Below are positions 7,852 through 15,952 of a stretch of DNA of 64,000 nt, in pieces. The stretch comes from Enterococcus_C asini_A. Its GTDB lineage: Bacteria > Bacillota > Bacilli > Lactobacillales > Enterococcaceae. Position 1 is the first letter of the stretch; each line of letters opens with the position of its first letter. The translations under genes were made by a program, and so were the position numbers. Location: assembly GCF_031928785.1 (NCBI RefSeq), contig NZ_JARQAL010000006.1. One strand, written 5' to 3'. The notes beneath the pieces were generated by a model that was not told the origin of the DNA, ran no database searches, and worked only from the letters and a program-made list of their open reading frames with translations.

Positions 7852-9579
7852 TTATTGTAACCCGATGGCCACGGCAATTACGATAAAGATCGTTCCCAAA
7901 ATAAAGAAGAACCCTTGCATCTTAATTTGGAATTTTGCCCATTTGGCCCATTCAATGCGGGCAACCCCTAAGACCCCAATCAGACTCGCTGATACTGGCG
8001 TAAAGGCATCCACAAAACCGGCACCTAATTGGTAGGCTAGGACAGCGATTTGCCGAGAAACTCCCACAAGGTCAGCCAATGGCGCCATAATTGGCATGGT
8101 CAAGGCAGCTTGACCGGAGTTTGACGTAACCACTAAGTTGAATAAACTTTGGAAAATATACATCGCCCAAGCACCGATAATGGCAGGTACGCCGTTTAAC
8201 AGGTTGCCGATGCTGTGTAAAATCGTGTTTAACGCAGAGGGCATGGTTGGCTCAGAACCACCTAAAACTAACAGGATTCCTTTGGCCATCCCCACCACAA
8301 TGGCTGTTCCGGCTAAATCTGCCGCACCACTTTGGAAGGATTTGGCAATGTCATTAATCCCCATATCGTCTAGTTTGAAGATTACGGCAATCACCCCTGC
8401 CGCTAACCCCATCACAAAGAATTGAGAAGCGATTTCTGGGATATAATAGCCTTTTTGAGTTACGCCCCAAACAATCCAAATCAAAACCGCCAACATTTCC
8501 ACTAAGATCAATTTATGTCCTAGTAAAAATGGCTTTTGTTCTTCCGCTGTCTTTTCAATGTGAGTGCGGAAATATTCATCTGAATCATAAACTTCTGATT
8601 TCAATGGATTTTTGCGAATCCGTTCCGCGTACAGACTCAAGTACAATGCGGACATTCCGGTAATCACAAACCACATGATCAAGCGGAATGTGGCCCCAGA
8701 TAACACCGGCACACCGGCGATTCCTTGGGCAACTGCCACTGAAAAAGGACTCATCCAGCTGGCCGCATTCCCCACTTGGCTGGCCACATAGGTCACCGTC
8801 ACCGCCACAATGGAGTCATAGCCCAGCGCAATGACAAAAGGCACCATCACCATGGAGAAAGGAATCACTTCTTCGGCCATGCCAAAAGTTGCGCCCCCAA
8901 AAGAAAAGGCAAAGAACAACAAAGGAATTGCCAAACGTTCTAACCCCTTTGTCTTAGAAATAAAGGCATAAATCCCCGCATCAATGGCACCAGTGCGCAT
9001 GATAATCCCAAACGCGCCCCCTACCACCAAAATCAATGCGGCAATCCCTACCGCAGAACCGTATTTATCGCCAGAAACCAAGCCTTCAAAGACAAAGTTT
9101 AAGAAACCAAAACCACCAAAGTCATCGGTTCCCCAGACTTTCGCTGTCTTATGCAGTTTTTCAGAAGTGTCGTAAATCTTTTTGCCGTACATGTCGTATA
9201 AAACATCGTCGGTTAAAGACAATTCATCCAATTGACTCTGGGAAAGATTGTCTTCTCCTTCTGCCAAGACCGCTTCTACATCTTCTTTGGCAATGCCCAA
9301 CTCGTCTAATTCAGCGGTATCATTGGCCAAATCTTCCAGTTGCTCATAGACAAAGCCCTTGTCTAAAGCATAGTCATAGCGGAATGTATCCTGACGCAAA
9401 ACGGTTCTGGTGCTGGTTTCTCCGTTGGCATCTTTGTATTCCACATCTTCTGTGCTAAACTTCCCCGCTGGCACCAGAAAAGTCAGCAGCCAAGCAAAAA
9501 TAACCACTGCGAAGATAATCACATAAGTGTGCGGCGTCTTCATTTTGGTCAAATCGCGTTTTTTTGCATTTGTTGCCAT
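7852..9579 (-). CDS. YfcC-family (DcuC-like) membrane transporter
   Basis: A 575-residue protein of the C4-dicarboxylate anaerobic carrier/YfcC family. The proteins are secondary transporters, some linked to arginine/ornithine or basic amino acids; the substrate here is not known. The first membrane segment (FAVVIFAWLLTFLVPAG, about residue 20) is followed by an unusually long acidic extracytoplasmic loop of ~100 residues. About ten further segments come after it, with family glycine-rich re-entrant motifs such as GGAFGIIMRTGAID and TSNSGQAALTMPIMAPL. The start is the ATG after AAGGAAGG; an extended frame upstream to 9648 lacks an SD. It is divergent from the TDT transporter gene. Confidence 0.85.
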   Translation of the reverse strand: MATNAKKRDLTKMKTPHTYVIIFAVVIFAWLLTFLVPAGKFSTEDVEYKDANGETSTRTVLRQDTFRYDYALDKGFVYEQLEDLANDTAELDELGIAKEDVEAVLAEGEDNLSQSQLDELSLTDDVLYDMYGKKIYDTSEKLHKTAKVWGTDDFGGFGFLNFVFEGLVSGDKYGSAVGIAALILVVGGAFGIIMRTGAIDAGIYAFISKTKGLERLAIPLLFFAFSFGGATFGMAEEVIPFSMVMVPFVIALGYDSIVAVTVTYVASQVGNAASWMSPFSVAVAQGIAGVPVLSGATFRLIMWFVITGMSALYLSLYAERIRKNPLKSEVYDSDEYFRTHIEKTAEEQKPFLLGHKLILVEMLAVLIWIVWGVTQKGYYIPEIASQFFVMGLAAGVIAVIFKLDDMGINDIAKSFQSGAADLAGTAIVVGMAKGILLVLGGSEPTMPSALNTILHSIGNLLNGVPAIIGAWAMYIFQSLFNLVVTSNSGQAALTMPIMAPLADLVGVSRQIAVLAYQLGAGFVDAFTPVSASLIGVLGVARIEWAKWAKFQIKMQGFFFILGTIFIVIAVAIGLQ

Positions 9580-9902
9580 CTTGTTCTTCCTTCCTTGTTG
9601 CGAAATAAAAAACTCACTTCTGTTATTATACAAAAAAAGACATTGCATGAATATACAAAAGTGACATTTTTTTGAGAGAAATTCCGTTTTTTATGAGAAT
9701 TATTCGTATCAATATTCAGAAAATTGTGGTTTTTATCATCGAGGAGCAACCTCATTACCCCTTTCCCTCCCCTAGCTTTTCCGTTTTCCAAATCCCTCTT
9801 CGTTTGCGTTTTCATAGCTTTCGATTATAACAACTATTCAAAAGATTTATTTTTCAAATGTATGAAAAAGGCTTATACTTGTAAACGAAGGAGTGATACT
9901 TG
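9580..9902. other. Divergent promoter region between the YfcC and TDT genes
   Basis: About 320 AT-rich bases carry no gene that I can support. A TTATACT -10-like sequence occurs about 25 bases before the TDT SD. Open frames here have no SD. It presumably contains both promoters. Confidence 0.45.
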
Positions 9903-10889
9903 ATGAAACATTTTCTGAAAGCTGTACCGATTCCCATGTCTGGGTTAATTCTCGGTTTGGCTTCTCTTGGAAACTTGATGAAAACTTTTCAATTTACCGC
10001 TGTGGGTAACGCCATGGGCATTGTGGCTGGCTGCTTAATGATTTTAATCCTTGCCCGTTTGTTTTTCTTACCCTTACACAGCCTTAGTGATTTAAAAAAT
10101 CCCATTGTGGCTTCCGTGGCTCCTACGTTTACCATGGCGCTAATGGTCTTATGCACCTATTTGACCATCACCCCAGGATTGACTGCAATTGCGACCATCA
10201 TCTGGTTTGTCGCCGTGGTCGTCCATTATCTCTTAGTTTTTTATTTCACTTATAATTTTGTGATTAAGCCGCAAGTGGGCATGTCCCACGTCTTTCCTAG
10301 CTGGTTTATCGTCTTTGTAGGCATGGGGGTTGTGGCCGTGACCAGTCCTAGTTTTTCACTGGCAGTAGGTCAGCTGAACTTCTGGATTGCCTTAGTCTTT
10401 TATGTTTTGTTACTGCCAATTATTATTTACCGGGTTTTTGTGCATAAACAAATGCCAGAAGCAACCTTGCCCTTGATGACCATTGTGGCTGCGCCTGGTT
10501 CTCTTTGCCTCACCGGTTATTTAAAATCATTTACCGAACCAAACGCTACCTTGGCCATTGCATTATTGCTCGTTTCTCAAATTTTGTATTACGTAATGCT
10601 TTCAAAAATTACCCGTTTGCGCTTAAACTTTTATCCTAGTTTTGCCGCCTTTACTTTCCCGTTGGTAATTTCAGCCATTGCCATTACCACCTTTAACCAA
10701 GTCTTTGCTCCAGTCGGGACAATCGGCATCCTACTCAGCCTTTTGAGTATTTTTGAAACCATTGTGGCAACCGCCGCTGTCTTCTTTGTTCTCGCTCATT
10801 ATCTGCACTTCTTGTACAAAGAAGCCCAAGGAATTCGCCACCACCAAGATACAAAAGAATTAGAAGTAGAAGAAGTGAATAAGTTTTAA
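9903..10889 (+). CDS. TDT-family (tellurite-resistance/dicarboxylate) transporter
   Basis: A 328-residue membrane protein with about ten hydrophobic helices and the N-terminal signature PIPMSGLILGLASLGNL typical of the SLAC1/TehA/TDT family (compare PVPMAGLALGLAALG). Such proteins are anion channels or carriers for dicarboxylates, sulfite or related anions; the substrate cannot be fixed here. The start is the ATG at 9903, nine bases after AAGGAG; a TTG three bases before is an alternative. It is a single gene with its own terminator, divergent from another putative organic-anion transporter. Confidence 0.85.
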   Translation: MKHFLKAVPIPMSGLILGLASLGNLMKTFQFTAVGNAMGIVAGCLMILILARLFFLPLHSLSDLKNPIVASVAPTFTMALMVLCTYLTITPGLTAIATIIWFVAVVVHYLLVFYFTYNFVIKPQVGMSHVFPSWFIVFVGMGVVAVTSPSFSLAVGQLNFWIALVFYVLLLPIIIYRVFVHKQMPEATLPLMTIVAAPGSLCLTGYLKSFTEPNATLAIALLLVSQILYYVMLSKITRLRLNFYPSFAAFTFPLVISAIAITTFNQVFAPVGTIGILLSLLSIFETIVATAAVFFVLAHYLHFLYKEAQGIRHHQDTKELEVEEVNKF

Positions 10890-10910
10890 TTAGTAGCAAA
10901 ATGCTCAACA

Positions 10911-10949
10911 AAGAACCCGCAGAAATCATTTTTTCTGCGGGTTCTTTTC
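10911..10949. terminator. Bidirectional terminator between the TDT and ROK genes
   Basis: A perfect 14-bp stem (AAGAACCCGCAGAA / TTCTGCGGGTTCTT) with an A run before and a T run after serves the two converging genes. Confidence 0.92.
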
Positions 10950-10953
10950 ATCC

Positions 10954-11814
10954 TTATTTTTGATTCAATATCTCAAAATTCAACGCTGCTCCTAATAAAT
11001 TGGCATCGTTTTGGAATTCGCAAGTGGTGACAGTAGGCATGATTTCAGCCACACCTTCTTCGGCTAACAGCTTGTACAAGCGAGTGGACAATTCTTCTGC
11101 CAACTCAGGGCGAGCCGAAATCCCGCCGCCTAAAATCACTGTATCAGGATCAATGGAAACTTGAATATTGTACAATCCTAAAGCGATTTGGTCATAGAGT
11201 TCTTTGACGATGAGATCTGCCACCGCGTCCCCTGCTTCTTGTAAAGCAAAGAGGGCTTGTCCGTCAATTTCTTCGTCTTTAATTTGGCTGTAACGCTCAG
11301 CTGCTTTCACTGCTGTGCCTAATTGACTCAGCGTTCTTTCCCCCCGAGGCTTCATCAAGCCAAACTCGCCACCAAATAAATGACTGGCTTTATACAGCTT
11401 GCGGTCGATGAAAATCGCTCCCCCAACGCCGGTCCCGATGACTACAAAAACCGCATTTTCTGCTTGGCGTCCGGCACCGATTTGGACTTCCGCAATGCCG
11501 GCGCAGTTGGCATCATTTTCAATGGTTACCGGCAAGCCAAAGCTTTCAGCTAACTCATCAAAAATCGGCCGATGGTGAATATAAGGCACCGCACTGATGC
11601 CGTCAATGCGACGTTCTTCCACATTAACCGCTCCTGGAGCACTAAAAGCTACTCCTTCAATCTCAGAGCCAAAACTTTTCACCACTTTGGTCAGCTCTTT
11701 TTGCATTTCTTCATAGCTGGCCGGGGTTGGGAATTTGCTCGTCTGACTTAGCTGACCATCCCAAAGACCATATTTTACAAAAGAACCCCCAATATCAAAA
11801 ACTGCTAGTTTCAT
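10954..11814 (-). CDS. ROK-family sugar kinase-like protein
   Basis: A 286-residue ROK (repressor, ORF, kinase) protein. The phosphate-binding DIGGSFVKYGLWD start (residues 7-19), the ENDANCAGIAE acidic catalytic region, the VVIGTGVGGAIFI loop and the LGGGISARPEL adenosine-binding motif are all visible. The zinc-binding cysteine signature of classic ROK kinases (GCxCGxxGC) is absent. This is common in the short lactobacillales subgroup that includes beta-glucoside and N-acyl-sugar kinases. No DNA-binding N-terminus is present, so it is an enzyme and not a repressor. The substrate is unknown. It is monocistronic, with an SD AGGAGG just before the start. Confidence 0.85.
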   Translation of the reverse strand: MKLAVFDIGGSFVKYGLWDGQLSQTSKFPTPASYEEMQKELTKVVKSFGSEIEGVAFSAPGAVNVEERRIDGISAVPYIHHRPIFDELAESFGLPVTIENDANCAGIAEVQIGAGRQAENAVFVVIGTGVGGAIFIDRKLYKASHLFGGEFGLMKPRGERTLSQLGTAVKAAERYSQIKDEEIDGQALFALQEAGDAVADLIVKELYDQIALGLYNIQVSIDPDTVILGGGISARPELAEELSTRLYKLLAEEGVAEIMPTVTTCEFQNDANLLGAALNFEILNQK

Positions 11815-11913
11815 CTAACTTCCTCCTTGAATAAGCCTCACGGGGCTTTTTAAATCGGTTTCACTACTCACGCTTATTATTGTATCATATGTCTATACAT
11901 TTTAGGATATGAA

Positions 11914-11950
11914 AATAGGACGGGGAGAAAAAGATCCCTGTCCTATTTTA
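11914..11950 (-). terminator. Possible terminator after the DAHP synthase gene
   Basis: AGGACAGGG and CCCCGTCCT form a hairpin about 20 bases past the aroF stop, but the following T run is short. Confidence 0.5.
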
Positions 11951-11967
11951 AATTTATTCAATTTCTT

Positions 11968-12996
11968 TTACGCCTGTTCATAAATCCATTGCACCAATTC
12001 TTCCGTCTTTTCCCAGCCGAGACAAGGATCGGTAATCGACTGGCCAAAGACCTTACCATCCGGCTCTTGACGACCGTCTTCCAAATAGCTTTCAATCATA
12101 AAGCCTCGGACATATTTGTGCAAGTCTTCATTGTAAGTGCGATTGGTCATGGTTTCTTTGACGATTCGCACTTGTTCTTGCCACTGTTTGCCGGAATTAT
12201 CATGGTTGGTATCCACCACGATGAAAGGATTTTTGAAGTTTCCTTCTTGATAAAATTTCAACACTGCCAGCAAATCTTCGTAATGATAGTTCGGCACGTT
12301 TTTGCCTGCTTCATTTAAAGCGCCGCGCAAGACCACGTGGGCCAATGGATTGGAGCTCGTTTCCACTTCGGCACCGTTGTAGATGAATTCTTGTTTTTGT
12401 TGGGCGGCGTACAACGAATTAAACATCACCGAAAGATTGCCGCTGGTAGGATTTTTCATCCCCGTCGGCTGATCGATTCCCGACGCCACAAAACGGTGTT
12501 GCTGATCTTCCACCGAGCGGGCCCCCACTGCCACGTAACTCACCAAATCTTCCACTAATTCCAAGTTTTCCGGGTAAAGCATCTCGTCTGCGGTGGTCAA
12601 GCCGGTTTCAGTGATTACCCGCGTATGAAGCTTACGTACCGCCATAATGCCCCGAATCAAATTGGAGCCTTCCTCCATATTTTGCTGGTGCAACAGTCCT
12701 TTGTAGCCATCTCCATTGGTGCGCGGTTTATTGGTGTAAATCCGGGGCACCATGAAAATCTTATCCGCCACTTTTTCTTGTAATTTTGCAAGTCGGCGGG
12801 CATATTCCATCACCGCTTCTTCATCGTGAGCCGAACAAGGCCCAATGACTAATAAAATCCGTTGATCTGCTCCAGTAATCACCGCTTCTAACTCTGCATC
12901 CCGTTTTGCTTTTTTGGCTGCCACTTCTGGCGCCAATTTGGTAACTGATTTCACCGTATCCGTATTGATTTTTTGACTAATTTTCTTAAAACTCAT
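11968..12996 (-). CDS. aroF: 3-deoxy-7-phosphoheptulonate (DAHP) synthase, class I
   Basis: A 342-residue AroFGH-type enzyme that condenses phosphoenolpyruvate with erythrose 4-phosphate, the entry step to chorismate. Family motifs are intact: VIGPCSAHD (about residue 50), KIFMVPRIYTNKPRT, the SGNLSVMFNS/GMKNPTSG region, VDTNHDNSGK and ESYLEDGRQ. The length matches type Ia enzymes without a fused regulatory domain. It stands alone, not in an aro operon, and is preceded by a T-box leader. Control therefore appears to be by uncharged aromatic tRNA at the transcript level. Which amino acid inhibits the enzyme itself cannot be read from sequence. Confidence 0.96.
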   Translation of the reverse strand: MSFKKISQKINTDTVKSVTKLAPEVAAKKAKRDAELEAVITGADQRILLVIGPCSAHDEEAVMEYARRLAKLQEKVADKIFMVPRIYTNKPRTNGDGYKGLLHQQNMEEGSNLIRGIMAVRKLHTRVITETGLTTADEMLYPENLELVEDLVSYVAVGARSVEDQQHRFVASGIDQPTGMKNPTSGNLSVMFNSLYAAQQKQEFIYNGAEVETSSNPLAHVVLRGALNEAGKNVPNYHYEDLLAVLKFYQEGNFKNPFIVVDTNHDNSGKQWQEQVRIVKETMTNRTYNEDLHKYVRGFMIESYLEDGRQEPDGKVFGQSITDPCLGWEKTEELVQWIYEQA

Positions 12997-13051
12997 CTTT
13001 CATTCTCCTTTCAACCACAACCCATTTTTACAGCCACTTTCCAATAAAGAC

Positions 13052-13345
13052 AAAAAAAGCCTCGTCCTCCCTTGGGAAAGGACGAAGCTGTCTGCTCGTG
13101 TTACCACCTTCATTCGTGTCGGGCTCACACCCAGACACCTCACTAGGTACAGACTTACTTCACTGATCATTGCGTCGTCGATACCCTGGCCGGTTAACGA
13201 AGGCACACCATCCGTCACCGCCTACTTACTTCAGCGGGAAGCTCAAAGAGGAATTCCACCAAGGACTACACGCGCCTCTCAACCACCGGCTACTTTCTGT
13301 CTTTTGTCCAATGTGTACTAGTTCTTATCTATGCTTTTACTTTGT
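13052..13345 (-). promoter_or_regulatory. T-box riboswitch upstream of DAHP synthase (probably tRNA-Phe)
   Basis: The minus strand carries a T-box core AAGGTGGTAACACG (13097-13110), followed by an intrinsic terminator (GCTTCGTCCT / AGGACGAGGC, 13059-13088, then seven T). Some 230 bases of structured leader precede it. The putative specifier lies in GGTGGAATTCCTC (around 13249-13261), where the triplet TTC would read phenylalanine. Uncharged tRNA would stabilise the antiterminator and switch on aroF. The T-box call is firm; the specifier assignment is from pattern and should be folded to confirm. Confidence 0.9.
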
Positions 13346-13353
13346 TTTTTCAT

Positions 13354-13382
13354 ATGTTACGCTGTAGCCTGAAAATTGTCAA
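13354..13382 (-). promoter_or_regulatory. Promoter of the T-box/aroF transcript
   Basis: TTGACA (13377-13382) and TAACAT (13354-13359) are exactly 17 bases apart on the minus strand, placing the start near 13347 and giving a ~350-base leader. Confidence 0.8.
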
Positions 13383-13532
13383 GATTTTTCTGAATATTTA
13401 AGAATAACCTTATTAAGATCCATCTGAAGCCATTGTCTAAAGACTAAGACATAAAAACAGATCAGCTCACACTAGTTTTAACAGCAAAATGTAAACCAGA
13501 CATGACATTTGGCTCATTCACAAGTAGACTAA

Positions 13533-13556
13533 AAATGTAAAGTCAACTAAACATTT
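13533..13556 (+). promoter_or_regulatory. Inverted-repeat operator candidate for the HTH regulator
   Basis: A 24-base inverted repeat (arms AAATGT-AA-AGT and ACT-AA-ACATTT, only the internal AA/AA unpaired) lies just before the SD. It is immediately downstream of a promoter-like ATGACA (13502-13507), 17 bases, TAGACT (13525-13530). The position over the transcription start suits autorepression. Confidence 0.5.
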
Positions 13557-13569
13557 CAGAGGTGAGTTT

Positions 13570-13770
13570 ATGGCCATTCGCAATCACATTCGCAGACTTC
13601 GCAAAGAACAAGGCTGGACCCAAGCTGATTTAGCCCAGCTGGTGCACGTTTCTCGGCAAACAATTATTTCCTTAGAAAAAGGTAGCTATGTTCCTTCCTT
13701 AGAGCTGGCTATGGATTTAGCTGCGATTTTCAAACTCCCTATTGAAACTATTTTTGAAAAAGAGGTGTAA
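13570..13770 (+). CDS. Small XRE-family helix-turn-helix regulator
   Basis: A 66-residue protein made only of a Cro/C1-type DNA-binding domain (NHIRRLRKEQGWTQADLAQLVHVSRQTIISLEKG), with the usual C-terminal helix for dimerisation. The family of ~65-residue proteins with this exact pattern is typically encoded just before a membrane protein gene, as here, and often controls that pair. SD AGAGGTGAG precedes the ATG. The inverted repeat over the promoter suggests autoregulation. The signal it senses is unknown. Confidence 0.9.
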   Translation: MAIRNHIRRLRKEQGWTQADLAQLVHVSRQTIISLEKGSYVPSLELAMDLAAIFKLPIETIFEKEV

Positions 13771-13774
13771 GAAC

Positions 13775-14251
13775 ATGGAAGAAGTAAAGCGCACATCAAT
13801 GATGCACATTTTGATTTTTTGGGTAATTGGCATTAGCTACTGGCTTTTGGAGCATCTTTTTTTCCAAGAGATGTTCTCCACCGGCACAATGATTGCTAGC
13901 CTATTATTGCTTATTTGCCTACTGTTAACTTGTATCGCACTGTTGATCAAATCCTTTTTAACAGGCTGGCAAAATTATCGCAGTCACACTCCTCAGCCCC
14001 GACTTTTTAATTTCTTATTTTCAGAAGCCTCCGTCTCTTTTGAAGATGAACGCTCGCAAAAAATCAATATGCTAGCTTCTCAAAAATCCTACACCTATGC
14101 CGAAGCTTTCGTTTTCTTGCTGCTTTTGATTGCGGTAGTTACGGGGCAACGACTGCTAAAGATCGAAACCGTGATTTTCTGTGGCTTAATTACCATTACA
14201 TTGCGCCAACTTGCTTACTATTTGATTTGGCGCAAAGAATACTTGAAATAA
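13775..14251 (+). CDS. Membrane protein paired with the XRE regulator
   Basis: A 158-residue protein with two pairs of hydrophobic segments (ILIFWVIGISYWLLEHLFF, MIASLLLLICLLLTCIALLI, FVFLLLLIAVVTG, VIFCGLITITLRQLAYYLI), joined by a polar cytoplasmic stretch with SFEDERSQKINMLASQKSYTY-like sequence. Its start is four bases after the regulator's stop, with AGAGGTG as SD. Small XRE plus a four-helix membrane partner (DUF2178/DUF3796-like arrangement) is a recurring pair in Firmicutes. No enzymatic motif is seen; the function is unknown. Confidence 0.7.
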   Translation: MEEVKRTSMMHILIFWVIGISYWLLEHLFFQEMFSTGTMIASLLLLICLLLTCIALLIKSFLTGWQNYRSHTPQPRLFNFLFSEASVSFEDERSQKINMLASQKSYTYAEAFVFLLLLIAVVTGQRLLKIETVIFCGLITITLRQLAYYLIWRKEYLK

Positions 14252-14287
14252 AAAAACGAGGCCGGAATTTCTTCCGACCTCCTATTT
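14251..14287. terminator. Bidirectional terminator between converging genes
   Basis: GAGGCCGGAA and TTCCGACCTC form a hairpin with an A run before and a TATTTTTA run after. It ends both the XRE-membrane pair and the minus-strand small gene. Confidence 0.8.
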
Positions 14288-14464
14288 TTACCCCATAATA
14301 TTATCATTTCGCACACTGCGACTCAGTTGTTGCAGGGCACCTTTTAGCGCTGCTTGTTCATCTTCCATTTGATGGGTGTTGTCTTCAATGTGTTCCAATT
14401 TATTGCTGATTTCTTCTAATTTGTGCAAGGTTGCTTCCATAATTCCAACCATTTTTTCATCCAT
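14288..14464 (-). CDS. Small coiled-coil-like protein downstream of the MFS gene
   Basis: A 58-residue open frame, too short for most gene finders. It has an excellent SD (AGGAGG, 12 bases of spacing to the ATG at 14464) that overlaps the MFS stop codon, implying translational coupling. The protein is highly charged and helical (LHKLEEISNKLEHIEDN, then QMEDEQAALKGALQQLSRS) with heptad-like leucine/isoleucine spacing, so a short coiled coil is likely. It contains no cysteine or signal peptide. I recognise no family. It could be a partner or assembly factor of the transporter, or an independent small protein. Confidence 0.65.
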   Translation of the reverse strand: MDEKMVGIMEATLHKLEEISNKLEHIEDNTHQMEDEQAALKGALQQLSRSVRNDNIMG

Positions 14465-14476
14465 TGTCGTTTCCTC

Positions 14477-15712
14477 CTATTCAGCACTTTCACTAGTGAT
14501 TGCTTCTTCTTCAATTTCAAAAGGTTTGCCACTATCTTTTTTATAAAACAAAGCATAGACAATGGCACAGGCAACTGGCAAGACGGCAGCGACCAAATAC
14601 ATTTGTTGGAAGCTGATGTGATCTCGCAAAACCCCAAAGATATAAGGACCAACCCCAAGACCTAAGTCAAGGCCGACAAAGTATGTGGACAAGGCAATCC
14701 CAATCCGGTGAGGTTCACAAGTTTTCAAGCACACCGCTTGACCATTTGACATAAAAGTACCATATCCAAGTCCCACTAAAGCACCTGCTACCAATAAGAC
14801 CCAGCTCGAATGCGTCACGCTTAAGACCAAAAGCCCCGCAGCCAAGAAAAAGTAACTTGGATACATGACGTAATTTTCTCCTTTGTCGTCAAAAATCCGA
14901 CCAGACAATGGACGAGTTGCGGTGATCACCAAAGCGTAAACTACAAAGAAGAAACTTGCAGTGTCCACCAAGTGAATCACTTTGGCATAAGAAGACAAGA
15001 AAGAAAGAACTGTGGAATACGCCAAGCCCATCCAAAAAGCAATAAAGGTAATGAACAAAGCTTTCTTTTCAATGTAGCTGCTCAAGCCTTTTGCCATTAA
15101 GGCTTTGCGGTGTTCTTCATTTAATTCAATATTTTTTACCGGGAAGACAAAACAAGCAATGGTAATGGCCAAAATCAATGCGATGGAAAAGCCGATAATG
15201 GCATAAAAGCTGGTCAGATTTAACAAAATCATCCCAATGAAAGGCCCAATGGCTGCGGCCAAACTAGTGGAAAGGCCGTAATAGTTGATCCCTTCGCCTT
15301 TTTTATTTTCTGGGATATAGGCGGTGACAATGGCGTTCGTCGCCGTGGAAACCGTCCCGTAAGCAACCCCATTTAAAAGCCGCACGATGTACATCACGGC
15401 AATGGAAGGCATGACCAGATAAGCCATGGTCGTGATGAGATAAAATAGTGCACCGTAGCGCAATACTGCTTTTCGACCGTAGATTTCCAACTTTTTCCCC
15501 ATGATCAGTCGGGCTAATAACGTCCCAATAATATAAATTCCTGATGCCAGGCCGGCTTGACTCAAGGTGGCGTTTAAGCTATCCTGGGCAATCACGGCGA
15601 TAATCACCATCAGCAAGTAATACACTAAGTAGACGATGAAATTAATCACCGTGATGCTGATGAAATTTTTGTTAAACAACTTTTCTGGTTTTGCTGAAGC
15701 CTGAGTTTCCAT
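14477..15712 (-). CDS. MFS transporter (drug/metabolite efflux type)
   Basis: A 411-residue, twelve-helix major facilitator. The loop 2-3 signature is visible as ARLIMGKKLEIYGRKAVLRYG (key G, R-K), and motif C-like glycine/proline content occurs around LAAAIGPFIGMILLN, which is characteristic of exporters. The substrate is unknown. It is divergent from a PrfA-like Crp/Fnr regulator. A perfect 14-bp palindrome sits 21 bases before its likely -10 (TAAACT, 15776-15781), so the neighbour probably controls it. A small coiled-coil gene follows within the same transcript. Confidence 0.85.
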   Translation of the reverse strand: METQASAKPEKLFNKNFISITVINFIVYLVYYLLMVIIAVIAQDSLNATLSQAGLASGIYIIGTLLARLIMGKKLEIYGRKAVLRYGALFYLITTMAYLVMPSIAVMYIVRLLNGVAYGTVSTATNAIVTAYIPENKKGEGINYYGLSTSLAAAIGPFIGMILLNLTSFYAIIGFSIALILAITIACFVFPVKNIELNEEHRKALMAKGLSSYIEKKALFITFIAFWMGLAYSTVLSFLSSYAKVIHLVDTASFFFVVYALVITATRPLSGRIFDDKGENYVMYPSYFFLAAGLLVLSVTHSSWVLLVAGALVGLGYGTFMSNGQAVCLKTCEPHRIGIALSTYFVGLDLGLGVGPYIFGVLRDHISFQQMYLVAAVLPVACAIVYALFYKKDSGKPFEIEEEAITSESAE

Positions 15713-15802
15713 AAAATTCCTCCTGAAATAAGTGCAATTGCAACCAACATTTCGTCATCTCTTTGACATGGGGATAGTTTAATGAAAATTTTCAGCAAAA
15801 AA

Positions 15803-15816
15803 TAGCAAATTTGCTA
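15803..15816 (-). promoter_or_regulatory. Palindromic operator candidate for the MFS promoter
   Basis: TAGCAAATTTGCTA is a perfect 14-bp palindrome. Its minus-strand end is 21 bases from TAAACT (15776-15781), the spacing seen between Crp/PrfA-type boxes and a -10 element. Its centre is 40 bp from that of the second box. Confidence 0.5.
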
Positions 15817-15842
15817 ATCACAAATATAAAAAACTAAAAACA

Positions 15843-15856
15843 TTAACATTTGTTAT
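15843..15856 (+). promoter_or_regulatory. PrfA-box-like operator before the Crp/Fnr regulator
   Basis: TTAACATTTGTTAT matches the Listeria PrfA box TTAACANNTGTTAA at 11 of its 12 fixed positions (the last base differs). It is followed after 22 bases by TTTAAT (15879-15884), the box-to--10 distance of PrfA-activated promoters. Autoregulation is likely. Confidence 0.6.
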
Positions 15857-15952
15857 TGCGTTTTGGTTTTTGAGAGGGTTTAATAAGGACAGCACTGTTT
15901 TCAGAAAAAATTTCTCGCCTTTCATTTGGCTCAATCACAAGGAGTTAGCACA

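Noticed and set aside
9549..9815. Minus-strand open frame over the YfcC start and promoter region
   Set aside because: It is in a different frame overlapping the real start, has no ribosome binding site, and the composition is low-complexity AT-rich.
13000..13218. Minus-strand open frame of 72 codons before aroF
   Set aside because: It lies across the T-box terminator and antiterminator. The RNA structure explains the sequence, and there is no SD.
13775..14251. Toxin-antitoxin interpretation of the XRE plus membrane protein pair
   Set aside because: The gene sizes and four-helix topology do not match known toxins, and there is no further evidence for one.
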